This document shows positions 34,649 to 43,485 of a DNA stretch of 64,000 nt, piece by piece. This stretch comes from DAIDKA01 sp035503515 (GTDB lineage Bacteria; Pseudomonadota; Gammaproteobacteria; Steroidobacterales; Steroidobacteraceae): NCBI GenBank assembly GCA_035503515.1, contig DATJTJ010000059.1:1-64000 (forward strand). Reading direction: 5' to 3'. The notes beneath the pieces were generated by a model that saw only the letters and a program-made list of their open reading frames with translations, did no database searches and had not been told where the DNA came from. Within the stretch, counting starts at the first letter, position 1. Every line of letters begins with the position of its first letter. Both the position numbers and the translations under genes were made by a program.

Positions 34649-35647
34649 TCAGCGGCGGCGGCGGCCCGCCCGGGCAGGGGTGGACTCGCCCAGCGCATCG
34701 AGCACCGCCGCCAGATCCGTCGGCAACGGGGCACTGGCGCTGAAATCACCGCCGTTCGGCCAGTCGAATGAAATGCGATGCGAGTGCAGGAACATGCGCG
34801 TCAGCCCCTGCTGGCGCATGCGCTCGTTGAAGTCCTCGTCCCCGTACTTCCCGTCCCCGGCCACCGGATGTCCCACATGCGCGGCATGCACGCGGATCTG
34901 GTGGGTGCGGCCGGTGTCGAGGTCGACCTCCACCAGCGAGGCGCGGTTGCGGAAGAACTGGACCGGGCTGAAGGTGCTGACGGCGCTCTTGCCGCCAGCC
35001 TGGACGCGGACCGTACGCTCCCCGCCGACGCGAATGTCCGTATTCAGCGGCACGTCGATGCGCTTTTTGCCCAGGTCCCACTGACCCTTGAGCAGTGCCA
35101 GGTAGCCCTTCTCCACCTCGCCGTCGCGCATCAGCGCATGCAGGATGCGCAGCGCCGCAGGCTTGCGGGCCACCAGCAGGCAACCGCTCGTGTCCCGATC
35201 CAGGCGGTGAACCAGCTCCAGGCTCTCCTGCGGGCGACCGGCCCTCAAGGCCTCGATGACGCCAAAGCTCACGCCACTGCCGCCATGCACGGCGATGCCC
35301 GCCGGCTTGTTGATCACCATGAGGCGGTCGTTCTCGGTAATGATCGCGTCCCGGACCGTCTCGATGAGGCTGCGGGGTACGCGGGCCCGGGGGGCGGGTG
35401 CGTCCGGGCCCGGCAGGCTGACCGGGGGTACCCGGACCATGTCACCGCTCAGCAACCGGGTCTCCGGGCTCGCCCGCTTACCGTTGACGCGAACTTCGCC
35501 GCGACGAACGATGCGGAAAACGCGGCTGCGGGGCAGTCCCTCGAGCAGGCGGCTGAGGAAGTTGTCCAGGCGTACCCCCGCCTGGTCGGCGCCGACCTGT
35601 ACATGGCGCACGCCTTCGCGCACCGGGCCCTCGGGTTGCTCGGACAA
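34649..35647 (-). CDS. rluC: ribosomal large subunit pseudouridine synthase C
   Basis: A 332-residue RluA-family enzyme. An S4 RNA-binding domain comes first (VRLDNFLSRLLEGLPRSRVFRIVRRGEVRVNG, residues 20-58); the catalytic domain has VINKPAGIAVHGG and the active-site ELVHRLDRDTSGCLLVARK, whose Asp attacks the uridine. RluC modifies 23S rRNA positions 955, 2504 and 2580 in E. coli. The start is TTG at 35647, supported by a GAGGT ribosome-binding site five bases before it. It diverges from rne as in E. coli and Pseudomonas, which supports RluC over other RluA-family paralogues. Confidence 0.92.
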   Translation of the reverse strand: MSEQPEGPVREGVRHVQVGADQAGVRLDNFLSRLLEGLPRSRVFRIVRRGEVRVNGKRASPETRLLSGDMVRVPPVSLPGPDAPAPRARVPRSLIETVRDAIITENDRLMVINKPAGIAVHGGSGVSFGVIEALRAGRPQESLELVHRLDRDTSGCLLVARKPAALRILHALMRDGEVEKGYLALLKGQWDLGKKRIDVPLNTDIRVGGERTVRVQAGGKSAVSTFSPVQFFRNRASLVEVDLDTGRTHQIRVHAAHVGHPVAGDGKYGDEDFNERMRQQGLTRMFLHSHRISFDWPNGGDFSASAPLPTDLAAVLDALGESTPARAGRRRR

Positions 35648-35666
35648 CTTCTACCTCATCGTAAGA

Positions 35667-35682
35667 TATTGTTTTTACAATA
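35667..35682. repeat. perfect palindrome at the rne -35 element
   Basis: TATTGTTTTTACAATA: six-base arms TATTGT/ACAATA around TTTT. It overlaps the -35 of the predicted rne promoter and could be a protein-binding site; no regulator can be named. Confidence 0.4.
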
Positions 35683-35698
35683 GTCTCAGGGCTATACT
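35669..35698 (+). promoter_or_regulatory. predicted rne promoter
   Basis: TTGTTT (35669-35674), an 18-bp spacer and TATACT (35693-35698). A start near 35705 would give a leader of about 390 nt before the rne ATG, similar in size to the long regulated rne leaders of enterobacteria. Confidence 0.6.
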
Positions 35699-36093
35699 TC
35701 GGGAACTGTCCCAATAACAAGGACAGCCACAGGCGCGCGGCTCGAAAGCTCGTGCGCATGTTACCGGCCTCTTCGGGGGGAGTGGCGCACATGTACCGAA
35801 AGTCATGCGTTTCACCTTTCCCTTCGCGGATGGTCTTCAGTTGGTCCCCGATGTGAATCGGGGCCATCGCGTTGGGCCGACAAGATTGCTGCACCCGATT
35901 GAAGTCTTACAACACTGACTCCGGGCGCGCCGTCGGTAGAGCTACAAAAGGTTTTGGGCAACCACCCTTCCGTGGGCGGGTCCTCAGATGAGCGAGACTC
36001 GAGCACCCCTATCCCTTTATGTCCTGCTGCACGCCTGCGTGCGGCCTCCCGTCGTTTCCTTGTCGGCCTCTCATTGCTGGGTTAAGGCCGAAC
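35699..36093 (+). ncRNA. long structured 5' leader of rne (probable autoregulatory element)
   Basis: No credible gene lies in these 395 nt. Several stems can be drawn: GGTCCCCGAT/ATCGGGGCC at 35843-35865 with a GTGA loop and one bulged base, GCACGC-CT-GCGTGC near 36028-36041, and TCGGCCT/AGGCCGA at 36063-36091. RNase E autoregulation through a long 5' untranslated region is established in E. coli (rne5) and a different leader motif (rne-II) is known in Pseudomonas. I cannot tell whether this one belongs to either family. Confidence 0.6.
36063..36091 (+). promoter_or_regulatory. hairpin masking the rne ribosome-binding site
   Basis: TCGGCCT (36063-36069) pairs perfectly with AGGCCGA (36085-36091), two bases before the rne ATG. 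The right arm contains most of the only Shine-Dalgarno-like AAGG (36084-36087), so translation would need the hairpin to open or be cut. Confidence 0.55.
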
Positions 36094-38598
36094 ATGAAGA
36101 GAATGTTAGTCAATGCCACTCAACAGGAAGAGCTCCGGGTCGCTCTGGTTGATGGTCAGAAACTGTATGACCTGAGTATCGAACTGCAGTCGAAGGAACA
36201 GAAAAAAGCCAACATCTACAAGGGTCGCATCTCGCGGGTGGAGCCTTCGCTCGAAGCCTGCTTCGTCGACTATGGAGCGCAACGCCACGGCTTCCTGCCC
36301 CTGAAGGAGGTCTCGCGCGACTACTTCCGCGGCAATCCCCAAAGCGGTCGCATGAACATCCGCGAACTCCTGACCGAAGGCCAGGAGGTCATGGTCCAGG
36401 TCGAGAAGGAAGAACGCGGCAACAAGGGCGCCGCCCTCACGACCTTCATCAGTCTCGCGGGCCGCTTCCTGGTCCTGATGCCGAACAACCCCCGCGCCGG
36501 TGGCGTCTCGCGCCGCATCGAAGGCGAAGACCGCGACCAGATGCGCGAAGTCATGAGCCAGCTGCAGATCCCCGACGGCATGGGAGCCATCATCCGCACC
36601 GCGGGCGTCGGCCGCAGCGTCGAGGAACTGCAGTGGGACCTGGATAACCTGCGGGCCCAGTGGGAGCAGATCGCCGCCGCGGAGAAGGAGCGCCCTGCCC
36701 CGTTCCTCGTGTACCGCGAAAGCGATGCGGTCACCCGCGCCATGCGCGACTACCTCTCGGACGATGTCGGGGAGGTTCTGGTGGACGATGCGGCCGCCTA
36801 CGGCAAGGCCCAGGAGTACATGCAGCGGTTCATGCCGGCTGAGGCGCAGCGGCGGCTCAAGCACTACACCGACGATATCGCGCTGTTCACCCGGTTCCAG
36901 ATCGAGAGCCAGATCGAATCGGCGTACGCCCACAAGGTATCCCTGCCCTCCGGCGGCAGCATCGTCGTGGATTACACCGAGGCGCTGGTCTCCATCGACA
37001 TCAACTCGGCCCGTGCCACCCGCGGTGCGGACATCGAGACCACGGCGCTCAATACCAACCTCGAGGCGGCCGATGAGATCGCCCGCCAGCTGCGCATCCG
37101 CGACATCGGCGGCCTGATCGTCATCGACTTCATCGACATGGAGTCCACCAAGAACCAGCGCGAGGTCGAGGACCGCCTGCGCGATGCGGTGAAGATGGAC
37201 CGCGCCCGCATCCAGATCGGGCGTCTGTCCCGCTTCGGACTCCTGGAAATGTCGCGGCAGCGTCTGCGGCCCTCGCTGGGCGAGTCCAGCCACATCGTGT
37301 GTCCGCGTTGCGTGGGCATCGGCAGCATCCGCAGCATCGAGTCCATGGCGCTGTCGGTCCTGCGCCTGATCGGTGAGGAACTGCGCAAGGACCGCACCGT
37401 GCGCGTCATCGCGCAGGTACCCGTGGACGTGGCGACCTACCTGATCAACGAGAAGCGCGACTGGATGCGCGATCTTGAGAGCAAGAGCGACGTCGAACTC
37501 ATCATCGTGCCGAACCTGCACATGCAGACGCCGGAGTACGCCATCAAGCGCATCCGTGACGATGAAATGGAGCTGCCCGAGAACAAGCAGCTCAGCTACC
37601 TGATGCCGGTGGCCGCTCCGGTGGCCGACCCGGCGCTGGGCGAGAAGAAGCCGATGGTGGAACCGGCCGCGGTCGCCACCCTGCTGCCGACGACCGCCGC
37701 GCCGATGGTCGCCGCACCGCCCGCCCCGACTCCGGCACCGGCGCCGGCGCCGGTCACGGCCGCACCCCAGCCGGGACTGTTCCAGCGGGTCATGCGGGGT
37801 CTGTTCGGTGAGCCGGCGGCGGCTCCTGCGGCGGTGGTCGCACCGGTCGAGGCTCCCGGTCCGGCGCGCTCCGAAGGCCGCTCCGGCGAACGCCACGGCG
37901 GGGAGCGCGACGGCCGGCGACATGGTCGCGACCGCGATCGGGGTCGCGGCGGCCGCGATGGCCGGGGCCGGGATCGCCACCGGGGCACCGGTGAGCGCGA
38001 CCGCAGCGCCGGCAGCGAGGATCGTGGCGAGCGTCAGCGCAATGAGCGCGGCGATCGCAATCGCGACAACCCGGGCAACCGTCAGGGCGGACGCGAGCGG
38101 GAGCGTTCCCGCGAGCGCGAGCAGGATCGCGAACCGGTCAACGCGGCAGACCCGGGCGCCGCCGCGGCAAATGCGGCAGCGCCTGCCGTACCGGGCGATG
38201 AGCCGCGCGGCGAACGCAGCGGTCGCGGCCGGCGCGGCCGACGCCGCGGTCGTCGCGGGGGCGGCGGTTCACGCGAGGGCATGACGCCGGGCGCACCGAT
38301 GGAGTCCAACGGCTCGGCCAACGGCGATTTCGGAGCGCACGAGCGCCTCCCGGAGCATGGCCACGAAGAGCATGGGCCCGCAGAGCGGGGCCCGGAAGAC
38401 CGCGGCTTCGAGGCGCCGTCGGAACGGGCCGCACCGGCATCGGGTCATGAGTCTGCGGCAGCGGCACCCGCGCACCACGCGGAGGCCGCGCCGGCGCCTG
38501 CCGCCGCGCCGGCCGAAGCGGCCCGCCCGTTCGTGGTGTGGTCTTCGGCGCCCTCTTCCGGCTCCGATGCGGGTGGCCGCAGCCGCGACGACGGCTGA
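36094..38598 (+). CDS. rne: ribonuclease E
   Basis: 834 residues from the ATG at 36094 (MKRMLVNATQQEELRVALVD). The S1 RNA-binding domain spans about residues 37-120, then the 5' sensor and DNase I-like catalytic domain with metal ligands Asp302 (LVSIDINSA) and Asp345 (IVIDFIDM), and the Zn-link CPRC at 403-406. These match E. coli positions within one residue. After about residue 510 the protein is disordered: Pro/Ala linker, a long Arg/Glu/Gly/Asp-rich stretch and RGRRGRRRGRRGGGG, the RNA-binding and degradosome scaffold part. It is shorter than the 1061-residue E. coli enzyme. It processes rRNA, tRNA and mRNA at the inner membrane. The open frame to 36019 is ignored because family similarity begins at 36094. 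Confidence 0.97.
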   Translation: MKRMLVNATQQEELRVALVDGQKLYDLSIELQSKEQKKANIYKGRISRVEPSLEACFVDYGAQRHGFLPLKEVSRDYFRGNPQSGRMNIRELLTEGQEVMVQVEKEERGNKGAALTTFISLAGRFLVLMPNNPRAGGVSRRIEGEDRDQMREVMSQLQIPDGMGAIIRTAGVGRSVEELQWDLDNLRAQWEQIAAAEKERPAPFLVYRESDAVTRAMRDYLSDDVGEVLVDDAAAYGKAQEYMQRFMPAEAQRRLKHYTDDIALFTRFQIESQIESAYAHKVSLPSGGSIVVDYTEALVSIDINSARATRGADIETTALNTNLEAADEIARQLRIRDIGGLIVIDFIDMESTKNQREVEDRLRDAVKMDRARIQIGRLSRFGLLEMSRQRLRPSLGESSHIVCPRCVGIGSIRSIESMALSVLRLIGEELRKDRTVRVIAQVPVDVATYLINEKRDWMRDLESKSDVELIIVPNLHMQTPEYAIKRIRDDEMELPENKQLSYLMPVAAPVADPALGEKKPMVEPAAVATLLPTTAAPMVAAPPAPTPAPAPAPVTAAPQPGLFQRVMRGLFGEPAAAPAAVVAPVEAPGPARSEGRSGERHGGERDGRRHGRDRDRGRGGRDGRGRDRHRGTGERDRSAGSEDRGERQRNERGDRNRDNPGNRQGGRERERSREREQDREPVNAADPGAAAANAAAPAVPGDEPRGERSGRGRRGRRRGRRGGGGSREGMTPGAPMESNGSANGDFGAHERLPEHGHEEHGPAERGPEDRGFEAPSERAAPASGHESAAAAPAHHAEAAPAPAAAPAEAARPFVVWSSAPSSGSDAGGRSRDDG

Positions 38599-38611
38599 GG
38601 GTCGACGGGTC

Positions 38612-39088
38612 CTAGGTTGGCGGCGCCTGCTCACGCAGGCGCCGCAGCAACCCGCGTGCGGCAAGTTCGATCAGGTCCAGTACCTCCTCAAATCCCGTGT
38701 CGCCTCCGAAATAGGGATCCGGCACTTCGCGCAGCGCCTGTTCGGGCGCGAAATCCAGGAACAGCCGGATCTTGCCCTGCGTTCCCGGTGGAGCGATCCG
38801 CCGCAGCTCGCTGAGATTCCTGCGATCCATCGCAAGGATCAGATCGAAGTTCCTGAAATCCTCCACGCACACCTGCCGCGCGCGCTGTGCCGAGAGGTCA
38901 TAGGCGCGGCGGCGGGCGGCCGCCTGCGAGCGCTGATCCGGCGCGGAGCCGGGGTGGTAGTTGGAGGTCCCCGCCGAATCGACGGTCACCGCCAGTTCCG
39001 GCGCTTCGCGCGCCAGCAGGCCGCGCAGCACCGCCTCGGCCGTCGGCGACCTGCAGATGTTTCCGAGGCAGACGAACAGGATCTTCAT
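38612..39088 (-). CDS. low-molecular-weight protein-tyrosine phosphatase
   Basis: A 158-residue phosphatase. The P-loop CLGNICRS (Cys7, Arg13) near the N-terminus and the acid motif DPYFGG (Asp at about 123) are intact, as is the LILAMDRRN segment. Such enzymes dephosphorylate tyrosine kinases or UDP-sugar enzymes in capsule/EPS control, but some act on arginine phosphates. In Pseudomonas the orthologue (ptpA) lies between murB and kdsB; here it converges on rne and kdsB is about 8.8 kb away. Confidence 0.92.
   Translation of the reverse strand: MKILFVCLGNICRSPTAEAVLRGLLAREAPELAVTVDSAGTSNYHPGSAPDQRSQAAARRRAYDLSAQRARQVCVEDFRNFDLILAMDRRNLSELRRIAPPGTQGKIRLFLDFAPEQALREVPDPYFGGDTGFEEVLDLIELAARGLLRRLREQAPPT
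38620..38645. terminator. convergent hairpin between rne and the phosphatase gene
   Basis: GCGGCGCCTGC and GCAGGCGCCGC form a perfect 11-bp stem around TCAC. It lies inside the last codons of the phosphatase gene and 22 bp past the rne stop. There is no T-run, so it may only stabilise 3' ends or act with Rho. Confidence 0.45.
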
Positions 39089-39095
39089 GGGCGAT

Positions 39096-39827
39096 TCAGT
39101 CCCGGTCGAATTGCCTGAAGCCGCTGTAGTTCCAGGGCCGCAGCGCCAGGACGAAGGCGGCCCCGAAGCGGTCCTTGCTGCCTGACCGGTCGCGCTCGAT
39201 GATCTCCGCGCATTCGCGCGCGGCCCCCTGCAGGGTGCGCTTCATGCGTCCCAGGGCCTCGGCCGAGACCCGGCCGCCGTGGAAGAAGAACTCCTCGGAG
39301 GGTTCGATGAAATGGCTGGCGAAGAACTCCCGCAGCAGCCTCTGGTTGATGTACTTCTGCACCGGACCGCCGGCACGCCAGCTGAAATGGCGGCTCACCA
39401 GAAGCCGCACCCGGTTGCCGGGCTGCAGCTCGATCACCTTGAGGCGGTCGAGCCGGATCAGATACCTCAGGGCCTCGCGTTCGGTGAACCTGTAGCTGTG
39501 CACCATTTCCTCGAACGGCGTGCGGATCAGTACCAGCCACGTCATGAAGAGCAGGCGCAGGTCCGAGACGATCTCGCTTTCCTGCGCCAGGGTCAGCTGC
39601 GCCACGGGTGCCATGCGCTCACGCGCCCGCTCGAGGATCTCGATGAGGCCGAGGCCGATGAGCTCGCAGATCGCATCGATCCGCTCCAGCGACAGGTCCT
39701 GCTGCGAGAACAGCCGCTTGACGCTGGCCTCGCTCAAATCGAGCTTCTTCGCCACATGGGCATAGGTGTGCCCGCTGGCCCGCAGCGCGCGCTTCAGCTC
39801 CGTGACGATCTGGGTCCGACCCGACAT
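39096..39827 (-). CDS. XRE-family helix-turn-helix regulator with long C-terminal domain
   Basis: 243 residues from the ATG at 39827. The N-terminal HTH (residues 5-60: VTELKRALRASGHTYAHVAKKLDLSEASVKRLFS) is of the Cro/CI type. The remaining about 180 residues have no motif I recognise; SYRFTEREALRYLIRLDRLKVIELQPGNRVRLLVSRHFSWR could be a second winged-helix or ligand part. The ATG is preferred to one at 39923 because similarity starts there. It ends 7 bp before the phosphatase gene and diverges from aas (gap 255 bp, no clear operator seen), so it may control aas-lplT. Confidence 0.8.
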   Translation of the reverse strand: MSGRTQIVTELKRALRASGHTYAHVAKKLDLSEASVKRLFSQQDLSLERIDAICELIGLGLIEILERARERMAPVAQLTLAQESEIVSDLRLLFMTWLVLIRTPFEEMVHSYRFTEREALRYLIRLDRLKVIELQPGNRVRLLVSRHFSWRAGGPVQKYINQRLLREFFASHFIEPSEEFFFHGGRVSAEALGRMKRTLQGAARECAEIIERDRSGSKDRFGAAFVLALRPWNYSGFRQFDRD

Positions 39828-40082
39828 GCGCGGCAAGGTATCATCCCGTAATACGAAAAGGCCACCCGGACGCCACTTTCGCCATGCAGGTGGCATCGGC
39901 GGAGCACATGAACGAGATTGCACCCGCGGCCTGGCGTGCCGCAGGGAGGCGCCGGATGCGGCAAAGCAACAATGACGGTCATCGACGATGTGAGATCCGG
40001 CACGGCGGCCATGACGGGGCTACCCAAGAATGCAGCCCGTTCTGGCACGGCAGACCTTGGGGCAGCGTTGCGAGGTAGTCCT

Positions 40083-42254
40083 GTGACCGATACCGACTCG
40101 TTCCGTTTCCGTCTGCTGCGCAGCGTGCTGCGCACCGTACTGCGACCCCTGTTCCGCGTCCAGGTGAGCGGCGATCGCAGCGTCTTCGCCAATGAGCGCA
40201 CGCTGATCGTCGCCAACCACGAATCCTTCCTGGATGGCGCCCTGCTCGGCAGTTTCCTGCCGATCGGCGCAACCTTCGTGGTGCACACCCAGGTCAAGGC
40301 GAAATGGTATTTCCGCTGGCTGCTGAACCTGGTGCCCCATCTGGCGGTGGATTCGACCAGCCCGATGGCCATGAAGCTGATCTGCCGGCTGGTTGAGAGC
40401 GGCGCGCCGGTGGTCATTTTTCCGGAAGGCCGCCTGACCGTCACCGGTTCGCTGATGAAGGTGTACGACGGCGCCGCCTTCGTCGCCGCCAAGACCGGCG
40501 CCACGGTGGTGCCGGTGCGGCTCGAGGGCGCGGGCCGCAGCTACTTCGGCCGGCTCGCGGGCATCTACCCGCTGCGGCTGTTTCCGAAGGTCAGGATCCT
40601 GTTCCAGCCGCGGCGAACCATTCCGATGCCGCAGCTGCCGTCGGCGAAACTGCGGCGCCGGCGCGCGGGCGAACTCATGCGGCACATGCTGCTCGACATG
40701 CTGGTCACCACCCGCCCGCGGCGCACCCTGTATCAGGCGTTTCTCGATGCACGCGCCACCTTCGGCTCGGGCTACCGGCTGGTGGAGGACGTGCGCCTGC
40801 AGGAGGAGTCGTACGGCTCGCTGTTGCGCATGGCCCTGGGACTCGGACGCCTGGCGAGCCGCTGGACGCACCCGGGCGAAAGGGTCGGCATCCTCACCCC
40901 CAACGCGGCACCGACACTGGGACTGGTCATGGGGCTCTCGGCCACGGGCCGCGTGCCGGCCATGCTCAACTACACCGCCGGCCGCGACGGCCTGCGCGCG
41001 GCGTGCACGCTCGCCTGCATCCGGCACGTCGTCGCTTCGCGCGCCTTCCTCGAGCGGGCGCGGCTGACGCCACTGGTCGAAGGCCTGCCGGACATCACGG
41101 TGCATTACCTCGAGGACCTGCGCGCCCAGCTGCGGTTCGGCGACAGACTCTGGATCCTCTGGCACCGGATGCTGCCGCGCTCGCTCGGCGCCCGGCAGCG
41201 GCCGGAGGATGCGGCGGTGGTGCTGTTCACTTCCGGTTCCGAAGGCCTGCCCAAGGGCGTCGTGCATTCGCACGACTCCCTGCTGTCGAACGTGGCGCAG
41301 ATCCGGGCCATCGCCGACTTCAATCCGCTCGACAAGTTCATGGTGGCCCTGCCGGTGTTCCATTCCTTCGGCCTGGCCTGCGGCATCGTCATGCCGCTGG
41401 TGTCGGGCTGCAAGGCATTCCTGTACCCCAGCCCCCTGCACTACCGGATCATTCCGGAGGTGGTCTACGACCGCAATTGCACCGTCCTCTTCGGCACTTC
41501 GACCTTCCTGGGCAACTATGGCAAGTACGCCCATCCGTATGACTTCGGACGCCTGCGCTACGTCGTGGCGGGTGCCGAGAAACTTGCCGACGAGGTCCGC
41601 CGGCTGTGGATCGAGAAATTCGGCATCCGGGTCCTGGAGGGCTACGGAGTGACCGAATACGCGCCGGTCATCGCCGTCAACGTGCCCATGGCCTGCCGCA
41701 TCGGCAGCGTCGGACAGGTGGTCCCCGGAATGCAGTACGAGCTGGAGCCGGTGCCGGGCGTCGAGGGTGCCGGTGTACTGCACGTCAGCGGGCCCAACGT
41801 GATGAAGGGCTACCTGCTGCATCAGCGGCCGGGCGTGCTCCAGCCGCCGGTGTCGATCCGGCCCGGCTGGTATTCCACCGGCGACATCGTGAGCGTGGAC
41901 GAGGATGACTTCGTGCATATCCGCGGACGGGTCAAACGCTTCGCGAAGATCGCGGGTGAAATGATTTCCCTGGAAGTCGTGGAGCGGATCGCCGCGACGG
42001 CATCCCCGGGGTTCATCCACGCCGCCAGCACCCGCGGCGATGCCGCGAAGGGGGAAGCCATCGTGCTGTTCACGACCGATCCCAGCTTGGTCCGTGATGC
42101 ATTGAGCACGGCGGCCCGGAACCTCGGCGCACCGGATCTCGCCGTTCCCAGGGTCCTGGTGCGGGTCGCGGAGATTCCATTGCTGGGCACGGGCAAGACC
42201 GACTATGTACGGCTGAAGGCCATGGCCGAGACGACCACGGCCTCTGCCGCCTGA
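40083..42254 (+). CDS. aas: Aas-like bifunctional acyltransferase / acyl-ACP synthetase
   Basis: About 723 residues from GTG at 40083. The N-terminal glycerophospholipid acyltransferase domain (residues 1-200) has NHESFLDGALLG (HX4D), FPEGRLTVTG and the PVRLEGAG segment. The C-terminal AMP-binding domain has TSGSEGLPKGVVHSH, EGYGVTEYAP, GWYSTGDIV and RVKRFAKIAGEMISLEVVE. Aas re-acylates lyso-phosphatidylethanolamine using acyl-ACP at the inner membrane. The GTG is preceded by GAGG at good spacing; an in-frame ATG at 39972 would add 37 residues with no family match. lplT follows after 7 bp, the classic partner. Confidence 0.9.
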   Translation: MTDTDSFRFRLLRSVLRTVLRPLFRVQVSGDRSVFANERTLIVANHESFLDGALLGSFLPIGATFVVHTQVKAKWYFRWLLNLVPHLAVDSTSPMAMKLICRLVESGAPVVIFPEGRLTVTGSLMKVYDGAAFVAAKTGATVVPVRLEGAGRSYFGRLAGIYPLRLFPKVRILFQPRRTIPMPQLPSAKLRRRRAGELMRHMLLDMLVTTRPRRTLYQAFLDARATFGSGYRLVEDVRLQEESYGSLLRMALGLGRLASRWTHPGERVGILTPNAAPTLGLVMGLSATGRVPAMLNYTAGRDGLRAACTLACIRHVVASRAFLERARLTPLVEGLPDITVHYLEDLRAQLRFGDRLWILWHRMLPRSLGARQRPEDAAVVLFTSGSEGLPKGVVHSHDSLLSNVAQIRAIADFNPLDKFMVALPVFHSFGLACGIVMPLVSGCKAFLYPSPLHYRIIPEVVYDRNCTVLFGTSTFLGNYGKYAHPYDFGRLRYVVAGAEKLADEVRRLWIEKFGIRVLEGYGVTEYAPVIAVNVPMACRIGSVGQVVPGMQYELEPVPGVEGAGVLHVSGPNVMKGYLLHQRPGVLQPPVSIRPGWYSTGDIVSVDEDDFVHIRGRVKRFAKIAGEMISLEVVERIAATASPGFIHAASTRGDAAKGEAIVLFTTDPSLVRDALSTAARNLGAPDLAVPRVLVRVAEIPLLGTGKTDYVRLKAMAETTTASAA

Positions 42255-42261
42255 GGTTCAG

Positions 42262-43485
42262 ATGGACAGCACGAGAAAACCCGGTCCTGATTCGGCGACT
42301 GTAGGGTCGCGCGGCATGATCGCCGTGCTCATCGCCCAGTTCCTGTCCGCCATGGCCGACAATGCCCTGCTCTTCGGCGCCCTGGCGCTGCTGCGGCTGG
42401 ATCACTATCCCGCCTGGACCGATCCGCTGCTGCAGGAATTCTTCGTCGGCGCCTACATCCTGCTCGCGCCGTTCGTGGGGCCGTTCGCGGATGCCCTGCC
42501 GAAAGGCCGCGTGATGCTGCTGGCGAATGTCCTGAAACTGCTGGGTGCGCTCGGCATGTGTGCCGGCCTCAACCCGTTCCTGGCCTACGCACTGGTGGGT
42601 GCCGGCGCCGCCGCCTACTCGCCGGCAAAATACGGCATCCTCTCGGAGCTGGTCCCGCCGCAACTGCTGGTCAAGGCCAACGGCCTGATGGAGTCCTCGA
42701 CCATCGCGGCCATCCTTGCCGGTGCGATCGCGGGCGGAACGCTTGCCGACTGGAACGTCTGGGGCGGCCTGGCCGCCGTCACCGCCTGCTACGGGGCGGC
42801 CGTGGGCGCGAACCTGTTCATTCCGCGCCTGGCGCCCGCCCATCCGCTCGGCCAGGTATCCCTGCGGGAGATCCTCAGTGATTTCAACAAGGCGCTCAAG
42901 GTACTGATCCGCACCCCCGATACGCGGTTTTCCATGACCGGCACCAGCCTTTTCTGGGGCACGGGTTCCACCATGCGCTTCCTGCTGGTTGCCTGGGTGC
43001 CCGTGGCGCTGGGCATCACGAGCAACAGCATGCCCGCCTACCTCAATGCCATGGTGGCGGTCGGCATCGTGCTGGGTGCGGCGCTGGCTGCGAAATTCAT
43101 CTCCTTGGACCGCGCCGACCGCGTCCTTCCGGCGGGTGTCCTCATTGGCGCGGGCGTGTGCATCCTTGCCGGCACGACCCATGTGCCCGCGGCCTTCGTG
43201 GTGATGACCCTGGTGGGCGCCTGCGGCGGCTACCTCATCGTGCCCCTGAATGCGCTGCTGCAGGAGTCGGGGCACCGCAGCGTCGGTGCCGGCCATGCCA
43301 TCGCGGTGCAGAATCTGGCGGAAAACGGCGCCATGCTGCTCATGATCGGGCTCTATACTCTGGCAGTGCGTGCCGGCATGCCGATCGTGCATATTGCCGC
43401 GCTCTTCGGCGTCGGACTGTCGCTCGCGATCGCCGCCTTGTGGGTCTACCGCCGGCGCAGCCGCTACCGTCTGGCGGTGGCCTGA
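42262..43485 (+). CDS. lplT: lysophospholipid transporter LplT (MFS)
   Basis: A 407-residue, 12-helix MFS flippase bringing lysophospholipids to Aas. N-terminal LIAQFLSAMADNALLFGALALL, VGAYILLAPFVGPFADALPKGRVM, AAYSPAKYGILSELVPPQLLVKANGLMES and C-terminal VPLNALLQESGHRSVGAGHAIAVQN are LplT hallmarks. A GAGG ribosome-binding site lies 7 bp before the ATG, directly after aas. Its 3' end overlaps the open frame of the next, channel-like gene. Confidence 0.92.
   Translation: MDSTRKPGPDSATVGSRGMIAVLIAQFLSAMADNALLFGALALLRLDHYPAWTDPLLQEFFVGAYILLAPFVGPFADALPKGRVMLLANVLKLLGALGMCAGLNPFLAYALVGAGAAAYSPAKYGILSELVPPQLLVKANGLMESSTIAAILAGAIAGGTLADWNVWGGLAAVTACYGAAVGANLFIPRLAPAHPLGQVSLREILSDFNKALKVLIRTPDTRFSMTGTSLFWGTGSTMRFLLVAWVPVALGITSNSMPAYLNAMVAVGIVLGAALAAKFISLDRADRVLPAGVLIGAGVCILAGTTHVPAAFVVMTLVGACGGYLIVPLNALLQESGHRSVGAGHAIAVQNLAENGAMLLMIGLYTLAVRAGMPIVHIAALFGVGLSLAIAALWVYRRRSRYRLAVA

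Noticed and set aside
36019..36093. N-terminal extension of RNase E
   Set aside because: Family similarity begins at MKRMLVNA (36094), and the upstream 25 codons belong to the structured leader.
38620..38645. Classical terminator for rne
   Set aside because: The stem is perfect but no T-run follows on either strand, so I list it only as a weak convergent hairpin.
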